DNA of 58,957 bases from an uncultured Pelagibacteraceae bacterium (GTDB lineage Bacteria > Pseudomonadota > Alphaproteobacteria > Pelagibacterales > Pelagibacteraceae). Below the pieces are notes generated by a model. The model made no database searches. It was not told where the DNA came from and was given only the letters and a program-made list of their open reading frames with translations. Each line of letters opens with the position of its first letter. Within the stretch, counting starts at the first letter, position 1. The stretch spans positions 1-58,957 of the forward strand of contig CACFIH010000008.1 of NCBI GenBank assembly GCA_902566365.1. The letters run 5' to 3'. Below are positions 1 to 7,856 of this stretch, one piece after another. The position numbers and the translations under genes were made by a program.

Positions 1-1260
1 AGGGTTTTTGATCATGTTGTAGAAAGATTGAGTAACGGTCAACAACCTAGTTTAGATCTATTAGAAAAAGTGGGTTACCTTTACAGAACTACAGCTGTTT
101 ATGGATCGGGTAAATTTGGACTTGCCGATCGTTTCAGAATTAAAAATAGAGAAGAAATTAATGGTCCTTTTAGATTAGAAATGATGTTAGTTTATCTTGT
201 AAGACAATTTACTTTTGATCAAGTAAATCATATTGCTAAAAATAAGAACCCAAAAAAAGCAGTAACACTTGATCCAAAGGTAAGTAGAAATCTTGGAATT
301 GGAAATTCAACTGGATTAGGAATGGCTCCATTTATAGTCAATCATCCTACTTTATTAAATAATTGGATTTTATGTAGAGAAACTGCTTTAAAAAAAGTAA
401 GAGAAATAAAAGAAGTAAGTATCAAAGATAGAGAATTGTTTAAAGACTGTTTAAGAAATTCAATAAAAAACATTACAAGCTGGAATACTGAAAGTGAATT
501 TCAACTAAAAAAAATTAATGATTTATTGAGAGATGTTAAAAAATTTTTGGATTTTATTGAAAATAGATTTAATTTTGATGAGGATTATCCATTTAATAAG
601 ATTTATTTATGGATCGAAAAAGAAACTTGTGAGGAGTGTATAGAATATGTTGTATCAATAATGATGGAACCTTATGACAAAATAATACAACCTTTGATAA
701 GTCAAATGAGCTCGGATGAGGATAGATATTTCAATATTCCTACAGATAGAACTATTAAAGAGCTAAAGTCTATTATCAATAAAAGATATAAAAGTATTTT
801 ATCAATTAATTTTGATAAAAAAGAAAATTATAAAAAATTTTGGTTTATATCTAAAAATAAAGAAGAACCAAGATTTGCTGATCGATTTGAGGAGCAAGGG
901 TCTAATTTAGAACAACCATTAGCAATAGCTAGAGACATAAAAAAATTATACGAAAAGCTTCAAGAATTTAATGATAATGATAAAATTGACAAGTTTTTGA
1001 TTGATAATTCAGATTTACGACATGTTGTTAGAAGAGCATTTATAATTGAGAAATTTCCATATTCAGAAATACAAGATAATACTATAGGTGAAAGTATGAT
1101 TCCGATTGACATGTTAAGATTAAAATTATCTTTTTTTGGTGCATTAAAATTTGATCCACGATCAGATAAATGGTTAAGAATATGTATGTTTCAAGGTGCT
1201 CCTTTACCAAATGAGTTAAAAAATTACGATGATCATTGGGTTTATAAAGCTCATTCTTAA
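1..1260 (+). CDS. Conserved protein of unknown function, 5'-truncated
   Basis: The reading frame is open from the first base of the window (residues RVFDHVVERL precede the first possible TTG start at 28), so the true start lies upstream. About 420 residues are visible. The protein is soluble-looking, with no signal peptide or membrane span, and has an N-terminal segment rich in Gly/Arg motifs (YGSGKFGLADR, GLGMAPFIVNHP) and a charged, helical middle. The C-terminus is well ordered (SFFGALKFDPRSDKW). I do not recognise a characterised family, though it reads like a conserved alphaproteobacterial hypothetical. It ends 3 bp before the DUF3726 gene, so the two are probably cotranscribed. Function unknown. 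Confidence 0.75.
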   Translation, partial: RVFDHVVERLSNGQQPSLDLLEKVGYLYRTTAVYGSGKFGLADRFRIKNREEINGPFRLEMMLVYLVRQFTFDQVNHIAKNKNPKKAVTLDPKVSRNLGIGNSTGLGMAPFIVNHPTLLNNWILCRETALKKVREIKEVSIKDRELFKDCLRNSIKNITSWNTESEFQLKKINDLLRDVKKFLDFIENRFNFDEDYPFNKIYLWIEKETCEECIEYVVSIMMEPYDKIIQPLISQMSSDEDRYFNIPTDRTIKELKSIINKRYKSILSINFDKKENYKKFWFISKNKEEPRFADRFEEQGSNLEQPLAIARDIKKLYEKLQEFNDNDKIDKFLIDNSDLRHVVRRAFIIEKFPYSEIQDNTIGESMIPIDMLRLKLSFFGALKFDPRSDKWLRICMFQGAPLPNELKNYDDHWVYKAHS

Positions 1261-1263
1261 AAT

Positions 1264-1875
1264 ATGAAATCTCTTAGCGAAATAGAAACGACCTCAAAAA
1301 GAGCTGGCCGTGCAATCGGCTTTTCCTGGGGAATATGTGAAGAAATTGGAAAAAGTATAAGATTATTAGAATTGTTTGGATTACCAGGAATTAAAAATTT
1401 AAATCAATATTTTCAAGAAGAAAACTTAAAAAGTTTTGAAAATATTAAGCAAATAAAAAAAGAAAATAAGTCCAGTAAGTTAGCATTTTGTCCAATTAAT
1501 TTAGGAGTAAGATTTTTAGATCAAATCAAAGAATTGGAGACTCATGAAAGATGTAAATTTAATGAAATAATTTACCCATATTTACTTATACCATTTTTGA
1601 GTAGAGCATCAGAGATAATAGGAAAAAGAATTATACTTCAATTTAGTGGAAATTATTTTTTATTTAATTTTAATTTAAGTATTTTTTCAAATTTTCCTAA
1701 AGATGAATATCCAACTATAGCAAAAAATATTGAAATTATTTTTTTAGATAACAAAGATAATTTTGAAGACCTTGAATGGAAAAAACTATACAAACTATCA
1801 GAAGAAACTTTTGTTGAGGAAACAGATAGTTTAAAACAAAGTGCTGCTGGTGCCGGCTTAACTGATAATGACTGA
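1264..1875 (+). CDS. DUF3726 family protein
   Basis: A 203-residue cytosolic protein. Its N-terminus (SLSEIETTSKRAGRAIGFSW) and its C-terminal signature GAGAGLTDND match my recollection of DUF3726, a family of about 200 residues common in marine alphaproteobacteria with no known activity. It follows the truncated gene by 3 bp and overlaps a 53-residue zinc-ribbon gene by 8 bp, giving a three-gene unit. The family assignment rests on remembered motifs and no function is inferred. Confidence 0.7.
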   Translation: MKSLSEIETTSKRAGRAIGFSWGICEEIGKSIRLLELFGLPGIKNLNQYFQEENLKSFENIKQIKKENKSSKLAFCPINLGVRFLDQIKELETHERCKFNEIIYPYLLIPFLSRASEIIGKRIILQFSGNYFLFNFNLSIFSNFPKDEYPTIAKNIEIIFLDNKDNFEDLEWKKLYKLSEETFVEETDSLKQSAAGAGLTDND

Positions 1876-2029
1876 TAAAAAAACTTTAAGCGAGAAAGAT
1901 TTAAAAGAGCTAAATAACATTTGTGATGAGTGTAAAAAAGAAGATGAAAGTGTTTCACAAAATTTGATTTTGACTGGCTTTAAATTATGTGAGTCATGTA
2001 GAATTTCTAAAACTATTTTTCCAGTTTAA
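1868..2029 (+). CDS. 53-residue zinc-ribbon-like protein
   Basis: A short frame starting at an ATG inside the end of the DUF3726 gene (8-bp overlap, so likely translationally coupled). Residues 18-21 (CDEC) and a later CESC form two CX2C knuckles about 22 residues apart, the layout of a small zinc ribbon. The frame is free of stops for 53 codons and ends TAA at 2027-2029, overlapping the convergent membrane-protein gene by 4 bp. Function unknown; it may be a partner of the DUF3726 protein or a small nucleic-acid-binding protein. Confidence 0.6.
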   Translation: MTDKKTLSEKDLKELNNICDECKKEDESVSQNLILTGFKLCESCRISKTIFPV

Positions 2030-2592
2030 CTTACGGTTCCTGATTGTACTTGGAACAAAGACACTAAATAAATAAAAAAAATTACTTGCGGAGCTAAAGA
2101 TATTAATGTTGTTTTAATATAATTATTATAGCTCAATAAAATATTCAATCCGATAATTAATGAAATGTTATACCATGCATAGGATATTATAATAAAAAAT
2201 AAAAAAACATTATTAAATACTATAAAGTTTAAAAGTAGTGGAGATTGTGCAAAAGCAACTAAAATTATCATTTTTCTAAAATTACAGTTAGTCTTTTTAT
2301 TTGGAAATAAAATTACTCCAACAAAGTATAAATAAGTAGTTTTAACTATCCACATTATAAAAGATGATATTATTATTGCTTTTAAGGAAGGTCCTTTTAT
2401 AGTTCCTAAATCAAACTTTAAGTTCATATAGTTAAGAAATGAACTATTAGGGATAATGCTTATTATTGATCCGATTAAAATAATTAAAAGAGCATAATAA
2501 ATTGCTGCTTCACCAAAATTTTTTGAATCTTTATATAATGATTTATCTAATTTAATTGACTTAAATATAATATTTAAAAATTCACCAAACAT
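2026..2592 (-). CDS. Yip1-like integral membrane protein
   Basis: A 188-residue hydrophobic protein with about five transmembrane segments (around residues 27-48, 72-95, 105-125, 125-148 and 160-180). The segment FRKMIILVAFAQSPLLLNF and the overall layout resemble bacterial Yip1-domain membrane proteins, which are of unknown function. It begins directly after the TAA of a 34-residue membrane-protein gene on the same strand, so the two are a unit. It converges on the zinc-ribbon gene with a 4-bp overlap. Confidence 0.6.
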   Translation of the reverse strand: MFGEFLNIIFKSIKLDKSLYKDSKNFGEAAIYYALLIILIGSIISIIPNSSFLNYMNLKFDLGTIKGPSLKAIIISSFIMWIVKTTYLYFVGVILFPNKKTNCNFRKMIILVAFAQSPLLLNFIVFNNVFLFFIIISYAWYNISLIIGLNILLSYNNYIKTTLISLAPQVIFFIYLVSLFQVQSGTVS

Positions 2593-2697
2593 TTATTTTT
2601 TTTTTGTTTTTTGTTCATTATAAGAAACAACTAGCGGAAATATTATTAATGCAATAATAATTAGAATGCAAATTGCAATTAAAAAAGCTTTAGACAT
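2593..2697 (-). CDS. 34-residue single-pass membrane protein
   Basis: A tiny frame reading MSKAFLIAICILIIIALIIF then PLVVSYNEQ and a lysine-rich tail. It is one hydrophobic helix (residues about 4-26) followed by a basic cytosolic end. Its TAA directly abuts the ATG of the Yip1-like gene, which supports cotranslation. No Shine-Dalgarno site is evident. Function unknown; the size and single helix fit a regulatory or scaffold micro-protein. Confidence 0.45.
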   Translation of the reverse strand: MSKAFLIAICILIIIALIIFPLVVSYNEQKTKKK

Positions 2698-2710
2698 TGA
2701 AGTGAAAAGA

Positions 2711-2732
2711 GAGGGGATCAACTCCCCCCCCC
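2711..2732 (-). terminator. Candidate terminator after the DmdA-like gene
   Basis: On the minus strand, 10 bases past the stop of the DmdA-like gene, a run of nine G (2724-2732) leads into a hairpin with arms GGGGA (2723-2727) and TCCCC (2713-2717) and a 5-nt loop. It is followed by the pyrimidine-rich CTCTTTTC. A 9-base G/C homopolymer is striking in such an AT-rich genome. The U-tract is imperfect, so termination is plausible but not certain. Confidence 0.4.
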
Positions 2733-2742
2733 TCAAAAAATA

Positions 2743-4101
2743 TCAACCTTTTACTACTTCTCTTGTATTTGCGTTAAAAGACTCTTTAAATGGTATATCA
2801 ACAATAACTGCATTCACAGGTTTTCCTGGAGTCTCTGAATATTTCTCAGGTAAATGTACTTTGAACTTTGTACCTACTTTTCCTTTTGGAAAACCATTAG
2901 CATTAAGCGTTCCATCAAATGGAACATATCCCATAGCTATATTAGTTTTTTTTTCAGGGTGATACCATGGTGAAGTTATAAATCCTACAGGTTCACCACC
3001 ATTTTCATTTGATATTAACCAAAAATCTGGAGCGTAATCATCAATTGGTTTTCCACCAAGTTCAAAACCAACTAATTGTAACTTATATGGTTTTTTACCA
3101 GCTTTAATTTCAGCACCCATTTTTTCCAAAGCAGCTTTACCAACGTAATCTGTTTTTTTATTCCATTCACCTTTTCCAGATAAAGAAACTTGATAGCCTA
3201 AATTACATTGATAAGGATTATGTTGTTGATCCATATCTTGCCCCCAAGAAAGAATTCCAGCTTGAATTCTTCTATGGTGAGCTGGTGCTATAACCATTAA
3301 ATTATGTTTTTTTCCTGCATCTAGAACCGCATTCCACATATCATCAGCATACAAAGTTGCATCTCTTAGATATATTTCATATCCAGCCTCCCCAGAAAAA
3401 CCAGATTGAGAAATTACACAACTTCTACCCGCAACTTTAACTTCTGCCAAACCATAGAAAGGCATATTTTCTAAATCAACTTGGTCACCCAATAAATCTT
3501 TCATTAATGCTTTTGATTTAGGACCTTGAATTTGAACAGGACATGCATCTATTTCTTCGATAGTACAATTAAATCTTCCATCAGCATTAACTCCTTGAAG
3601 ATACATTCCAATATCTGAGTCTGATAAAGAAAACCAAAACTCATCTTTTGAAATTCTTAAAAGAATAGGATCATTTAATACTCCACCATAAGCATTACAT
3701 AAAATTACATATCTTGCTCTCATAGGTGAAATTTTTGTAGCATCTCTTGTAATAACATAATCAACGAACTTTTCTGCATCTGGACCTTTCACTTGAATTT
3801 GTCTTTCAACAGCAACATTCCACATTGTAACATGATTAACAATTGCATCGTATTCAACCATTGCACCACCATCCTCAGGTTTTACGTAACCTCTTGGATG
3901 ATAAATACGATTATAAACTGTAGCTCTCCAACAACCTGCCTGCATTGATAAATGCCAATAAGGTGATTTTCTTACCCTTGTTGAAATTAACATTTCAACT
4001 TTTGTTGGACCACTTTGTCTCAAATTGTATGGTACTTTTCGATCTGATTGATCAACAGAAGTAACATGTTTTAGTTTAGTATAGTCAAATTCTTTAGACA
4101 T
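2743..4101 (-). CDS. DmdA/GcvT-family THF-dependent methyltransferase (demethylase)
   Basis: A GcvT-fold protein of 452 residues. It carries the folate-site segment GGVLNDPILL (the Asp corresponds to the conserved GcvT Asp), then SDSDI, VQIQGPKSKALMKDLLG, SGFSGEAGYEIYL and a C-terminal GcvT barrel domain. The SDSDI and NDP motifs resemble DMSP demethylase DmdA, but this protein is about 80 residues longer than DmdA (around 365-370) and so is probably a paralogue with another methyl donor. It overlaps the MetF-like gene by 8 bp, which fits transfer of a methyl group to THF followed by oxidation of methyl-THF. An in-frame ATG lies 6 bp upstream, but AAGGAG is spaced 7 nt from the ATG chosen here. 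Substrate unknown. Confidence 0.8.
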   Translation of the reverse strand: MSKEFDYTKLKHVTSVDQSDRKVPYNLRQSGPTKVEMLISTRVRKSPYWHLSMQAGCWRATVYNRIYHPRGYVKPEDGGAMVEYDAIVNHVTMWNVAVERQIQVKGPDAEKFVDYVITRDATKISPMRARYVILCNAYGGVLNDPILLRISKDEFWFSLSDSDIGMYLQGVNADGRFNCTIEEIDACPVQIQGPKSKALMKDLLGDQVDLENMPFYGLAEVKVAGRSCVISQSGFSGEAGYEIYLRDATLYADDMWNAVLDAGKKHNLMVIAPAHHRRIQAGILSWGQDMDQQHNPYQCNLGYQVSLSGKGEWNKKTDYVGKAALEKMGAEIKAGKKPYKLQLVGFELGGKPIDDYAPDFWLISNENGGEPVGFITSPWYHPEKKTNIAMGYVPFDGTLNANGFPKGKVGTKFKVHLPEKYSETPGKPVNAVIVDIPFKESFNANTREVVKG

Positions 4102-4867
4102 AACCATTCTCCTTCAACCACTTGTTTGTTTCCTTCAAGCCGCCGAATGTATAAATGTGGAAGAAATCAGTATGCGATTTAACTTTCCCAATTAAATCAT
4201 TAGGGTCTTTAGGTTTCAATAAATCTAACGCCTTACTAAAATTAGACTTAAGAAAGTTAATGGAATTTTTTGCTCCAACAATATTAGCAAATTTAATTAA
4301 GCTAGAAATTTTTAGAGGCCCAGTAATTCCCACATGCACTGGTACGCTTTGTTTAGAAATAAATTCTATTATAGGCTGAGGATCTAATAACCATTGGGTT
4401 ACGATATAATCAGCATAAGGCTTTTTATCTATCATAGCTTTTTCTAAATCTGAATCGGATATATCAGGACTCCCCTCTGGGTGTCCAGCAATTCCTATTG
4501 TCATCTTCTCAAAATAACCAGTCTCTAAAAGTTGAAACGAGCTATCAAATTTTCCAAGAGGCTCTCTACCACCACCTATAATTAAAACTTGCTTTACACC
4601 TCCGTCTTTACATCTTGAAACATAATCTTTTAGCTGCTTTTCATCATGCATGGATCTTGCTGGAAAATGTGGTACTGGGTTGAAACCTTTTTTTACAAGT
4701 TCAACCGCCTGTTGAGCTGTTTCTTTATAATCTCCACCAGGCAACATCGTGATATAAATATCATTTACTGGAGGAACAGTTGTTAGATCGGTCTGAGGAC
4801 CAATTTCCAAAGAAAATTTCATTACCCGATCATTATCTTTTTTGAAAAAGCTGTCAAAGAAATTCAT
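4094..4867 (-). CDS. Methylenetetrahydrofolate reductase-like protein (MetF family, short)
   Basis: A 257-residue TIM-barrel-type protein. Residues KFSLEIGPQTD match the N-terminal catalytic-Glu strand of MetF, and NPVPHFPAR plus VLIIGGGREP match the flavin-binding strands. It is shorter than classical MetF (about 290-300). It is the first gene of a two-gene minus-strand unit and overlaps the DmdA-like gene. In THF-dependent demethylation systems such as lignin O-demethylation, a MetF-type enzyme sits beside the methyltransferase and oxidises 5-methyl-THF to 5,10-methylene-THF. The same role is inferred here. Confidence 0.75.
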   Translation of the reverse strand: MNFFDSFFKKDNDRVMKFSLEIGPQTDLTTVPPVNDIYITMLPGGDYKETAQQAVELVKKGFNPVPHFPARSMHDEKQLKDYVSRCKDGGVKQVLIIGGGREPLGKFDSSFQLLETGYFEKMTIGIAGHPEGSPDISDSDLEKAMIDKKPYADYIVTQWLLDPQPIIEFISKQSVPVHVGITGPLKISSLIKFANIVGAKNSINFLKSNFSKALDLLKPKDPNDLIGKVKSHTDFFHIYTFGGLKETNKWLKENGYV

Positions 4868-4922
4868 TAAAGGGTGTGGCGAAATTTGTTGCCAAAAATT
4901 ATGTCCATGATAGTTTTTTTCT

Positions 4923-6116
4923 GTGGATCAAGATCTTAAAAATTTACCCCTTTCAGAAATACTTGATATTGAGAAACTTAATAATGTTGATAAACCAATA
5001 GAAGTAGCTAATGGCTTACCTAATGAATGTTACACAAATAATGACTATTTAGCCTATGAGAGAGAAAAAGTTTTTTTTAATAAATGGACAGTAATTGGGG
5101 TAGCAAGCTCCATTCCTAATCCTGGAGATGCCAAACCACACAATCTTCTAGGGATCCCATTACTTATAGTAAGAGATAAAGACTTGAAGGTAAGAGTATT
5201 TCATAATGTTTGTAGCCATCGAGGTTTTAAACTTTTAGACAAACCATGTACCATAAAAAATTTAATTAGATGCCCTTATCATTCTTGGTCATATGATTTT
5301 GATGGAAAGCTTGTTGCAACACCAAATATTGGTGGTCTGAATAATCATCAATCAGAAAAATTTGATAAAATAAAAAGCAACTTAAAAGAGGTTAAAACTA
5401 AAGTTTGGATGGATATAATTTTTGTAAACATTAATTCTAATGAAATTGAGTTTGATGAATATATTAAACCTTTAGAAAATAGATGGTTAAAGTTTATAAA
5501 TAAAGCTGATTTTGAATCTTTGGTTCATTCAAATGATTATGGTTATTTTAGTTTAGAGGTTAAATGTAATTGGAAGTTCGCAATTGAAAACTATTGTGAG
5601 AGTTATCATTTACCAACAATTCATCCAGAATTAAACAAAGTATCAAACATAAATGATCATTATCATATTCAAGGATTACCAAATAGGTTTGCAGGTCAAG
5701 GAAGTAAAAAATATGAACAACCCATGAAAGGAAATCAAAAATTTAATATTTTTCGTAATTGGGATAAGACAATGTTAAAAAATTCAGAGTATATAGCTTT
5801 ATTTCCAAATGTAATGATTGGATTGCATATAGACCACTTATATGTTTTTTGGTTAGAGCCGTTGGCTATGAATAAAACTAAAGAACATATGCAAATGTAT
5901 TATGTTGGTAATGAAAGTGCTAATGGCGAAGATTTAAAAGAACTGAGGAAAGAAAATTCAAGATTTTGGAAAGATGTTATGTTAGAAGATATAAATGCTA
6001 TTGAAGGTATGCAAGAGGGAAGAAGCTCACCAGTTTACAATGGTGGAAATTTTTCACCTGTTATGGATCAGCCAACTCACCAATTTCATAAATGGGTAGC
6101 TAATAGTCTGATATGA
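4923..6116 (+). CDS. Rieske non-heme iron oxygenase alpha subunit (GbcA/CntA-like)
   Basis: A 397-residue ring-hydroxylating-type oxygenase. The Rieske [2Fe-2S] ligands are C97/H99 and C117/H120. The mononuclear-iron site is NYCESYHLPTIH (H229, H234), with a third acidic ligand probably D356 in LEDINAIEGMQEG. The architecture matches glycine-betaine and carnitine monooxygenases that split quaternary amines. The start must be GTG 4923, because an in-frame TAG lies 12 bp upstream. It is divergent from the MetF-like gene across 55 bp and overlaps the next kinase gene by ATGA. No reductase subunit is present nearby. The substrate is inferred to be a methylated amine but is not established. Confidence 0.8.
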   Translation: MDQDLKNLPLSEILDIEKLNNVDKPIEVANGLPNECYTNNDYLAYEREKVFFNKWTVIGVASSIPNPGDAKPHNLLGIPLLIVRDKDLKVRVFHNVCSHRGFKLLDKPCTIKNLIRCPYHSWSYDFDGKLVATPNIGGLNNHQSEKFDKIKSNLKEVKTKVWMDIIFVNINSNEIEFDEYIKPLENRWLKFINKADFESLVHSNDYGYFSLEVKCNWKFAIENYCESYHLPTIHPELNKVSNINDHYHIQGLPNRFAGQGSKKYEQPMKGNQKFNIFRNWDKTMLKNSEYIALFPNVMIGLHIDHLYVFWLEPLAMNKTKEHMQMYYVGNESANGEDLKELRKENSRFWKDVMLEDINAIEGMQEGRSSPVYNGGNFSPVMDQPTHQFHKWVANSLI

Positions 6117-6520
6117 AAATAATTTTAATAATGGGTTTACCTGGGTCGGGCAAGACAACACTGGCAAACGAGTTAGGTCCTATGTTAAATGCAAAAAGAT
6201 TAAATGCTGATGAAGTTAGAAAAGAAGCTAATGATTGGGATTTTTCTGAAGAGGGTAGAAAAAGACAAGCAAAAAGAATGGCTGACTTTGCAATTAAATT
6301 AAAAAATGATGGAAATTATGTTGTTGCAGATTTTATATGTCCGACACCTGAAGCAAGAAGTTTGTTCCCAGCAGATTTTATAATTTGGGTAGATACAATT
6401 AAAGAAGGAAGATTTGATGATACTAACAAGATGTTTGTTAAACCAGATAAGTATGACTTTCATGTTACAACACAAGATGCTAAAAACTGGGCACCTAAAA
6501 TATTAAAGGAAATAAAATAA
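6113..6520 (+). CDS. Miniature APS-kinase-like P-loop kinase
   Basis: A 135-residue kinase with Walker A GLPGSGKTT (residues 8-16). LNADEVRKEANDWDFSEEGR and the late VDTIKEGRFDDTNKMF resemble adenylylsulfate kinase CysC. It is about 50 residues shorter than CysC (175-200) and no ATP sulfurylase accompanies it. SAR11 bacteria are reported to lack assimilatory sulfate reduction. It is translationally coupled to the Rieske gene upstream (ATGA) and to a nucleotidyltransferase downstream (TAATG). It probably phosphorylates some other small molecule or nucleotide; the target is unknown. Confidence 0.65.
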   Translation: MKIILIMGLPGSGKTTLANELGPMLNAKRLNADEVRKEANDWDFSEEGRKRQAKRMADFAIKLKNDGNYVVADFICPTPEARSLFPADFIIWVDTIKEGRFDDTNKMFVKPDKYDFHVTTQDAKNWAPKILKEIK

Positions 6521-6894
6521 TGGCTTATGAATGGGATAATAAAAAACCAACAGCACTAATGTTGGGAAGATGGCAACCTTTTCATGAGGGCCATTACACT
6601 TTATTTAAAGAGATAATAAAAAAAACAGGTCAGGTTTGCATTCAAATTAGGGATGTTCAAGGTGTTGATGATAATCCCTTTGACTTTGAGACAGTTAAAA
6701 AAAATATAGAAGAAAGACTTAATCCTGAATTTGAAGGAAAATTTAAAATTATGTTAGTGCCTAATGTTACAAATATTTGTTATGGCAGAGGCGTTGGTTA
6801 TAAAATTGAAGAGGTTGTATTACCAGAGGAAATTCAGAAAATTTCAGCTACTAAAATTAGAGCTAAAATGAGAGAAGAGGGTAAGCTCAAATAG
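6520..6894 (+). CDS. Small cytidylyltransferase-fold nucleotidyltransferase
   Basis: A 124-residue single-domain protein of the HxGH nucleotidyltransferase superfamily. GRWQPFHEGH (residues 16-25) is the nucleotide-binding signature and ISATKIR (108-114) the second phosphate-binding motif. Enzymes of this fold join a nucleotide to a phosphorylated small molecule (NMN, phosphopantetheine, glycerol-3-P, sulfate). The one-base overlap with the kinase gene suggests that the kinase makes the phosphorylated substrate or modifies the product. The exact reaction cannot be read from the sequence. Confidence 0.7.
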   Translation: MAYEWDNKKPTALMLGRWQPFHEGHYTLFKEIIKKTGQVCIQIRDVQGVDDNPFDFETVKKNIEERLNPEFEGKFKIMLVPNVTNICYGRGVGYKIEEVVLPEEIQKISATKIRAKMREEGKLK

Positions 6895-6901
6895 CACTCT
6901 A

Positions 6902-7675
6902 ATGAATGTAAAAGTTAAAAATTTATCTGGTGGAATATCCATTGTCACAATTAACGAACCAAAAACATATAACTCATTATCATTCAAAAATTTAAATGAT
7001 TTAATAAAAGTTTTTAAAAAACTTGATAAAGATTATAAAACAAAAGTAATTATTCTTGAAGGTTCTGGCAAAGGTTTCAGTGCTGGTCATAATCTTAAAG
7101 AAGTAAAAAATTTAAAAGTTAAAAATAAATATCAGAGATTATTTAATCTTTGCTCAAAATTAATGCTTCAAATTGTTGAGGGAAAAAAACCGGTTATAGC
7201 TAAAGTTCATGGAGCAGCTTATGCTGCTGGATGTCAATTAGTTGCAAGTTGTGATTTAGCTTACAGTACAAAAGAAGCCTTATTTGCAACACCTGGAGTT
7301 AATATTGGTTTATTTTGCAGTACTCCGATGGTGGCAGTGAGCAGGAAGATTAATAGAAAACCAATGATGAAAATGTTATTAACTGGAGAACCTATTAAAG
7401 CAAATTTTGCAAAAGAAATTGGTTTAATTAATGATTGTTTTTCAAAATCAAAAATAAATAGCGAAGTCTTAAAAATTGCAAAAAAAATTTCATCTAAATC
7501 TAATCTAACAATAAAAATTGGTAAACAAGCATTTTATAAACAGCTAGAGATGCCTTTAAGAAAAGCTTATACATACACCAGCAAGATGATGACTATCAAT
7601 ATGATGGCGATGGATGCAAAAGAAGGTATTTCTGCTTTCTTAGAAAAAAGAAAACCAAAGTGGAAAAATAAATAA
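6902..7675 (+). CDS. Enoyl-CoA hydratase/isomerase family protein (ECHDC3-like)
   Basis: A 257-residue crotonase-fold protein. The oxyanion-hole segments are present (GFSAGHNLKE and GAAYAAGCQL). The positions of the two catalytic glutamates of classical enoyl-CoA hydratase are not acidic: the first region reads AGCQLVAS and the second GVNIGLFCSTP. The FATPGVNIGLFCSTP segment is the hallmark I associate with ECHDC3-type proteins, whose activity is unclear. It follows the nucleotidyltransferase by 7 bp. Acyl-CoA binding is likely; hydratase activity is doubtful. Confidence 0.75.
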   Translation: MNVKVKNLSGGISIVTINEPKTYNSLSFKNLNDLIKVFKKLDKDYKTKVIILEGSGKGFSAGHNLKEVKNLKVKNKYQRLFNLCSKLMLQIVEGKKPVIAKVHGAAYAAGCQLVASCDLAYSTKEALFATPGVNIGLFCSTPMVAVSRKINRKPMMKMLLTGEPIKANFAKEIGLINDCFSKSKINSEVLKIAKKISSKSNLTIKIGKQAFYKQLEMPLRKAYTYTSKMMTINMMAMDAKEGISAFLEKRKPKWKNK

Positions 7676-7854
7676 TGATTAAAAACATTATAATCATAGT
7701 TTTTGTTATTATTGGGTTAGTTGTAATATATAATTTTAGAGATCATAATCAAAAAAGAGCGATTGATGCTTGTATTGCAGGGAGTCAGAAGTTGGATCAA
7801 CCTATGACAATAGAAGAAGCAAAAAAATTTTGTGAAGAACAAATTAAAAGTTAG
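7675..7854 (+). CDS. 59-residue membrane-anchored small protein
   Basis: The ATG overlaps the last base of the crotonase stop (TAATG) and the frame runs to TAG 7852-7854. Residues 4-20 form one hydrophobic helix. A short soluble tail follows with two cysteines (DACIAGSQ and KKFCEEQ) and an amphipathic helix. The next gene starts 2 bp later, so it sits inside an operon. Function unknown; the topology suggests the tail is periplasmic or cytosolic on a signal anchor. Confidence 0.6.
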   Translation: MIKNIIIIVFVIIGLVVIYNFRDHNQKRAIDACIAGSQKLDQPMTIEEAKKFCEEQIKS

Positions 7855-7856
7855 AA

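Noticed and set aside
2666..2962. A 98-codon plus-strand frame opposite the DmdA-like gene
   Set aside because: It is antisense to conserved codons of the methyltransferase and lacks any domain.
2743..4107. Calling the GcvT-like protein true DMSP demethylase DmdA
   Set aside because: It is about 80 residues longer than DmdA and only parts of the motifs match; the MetF-like partner is not typical of dmdA. I keep DmdA-like only.
6113..6520. A genuine sulfate-activation CysC gene
   Set aside because: The protein is too short, no ATP sulfurylase or reductase is present, and SAR11 is thought to lack sulfate reduction.
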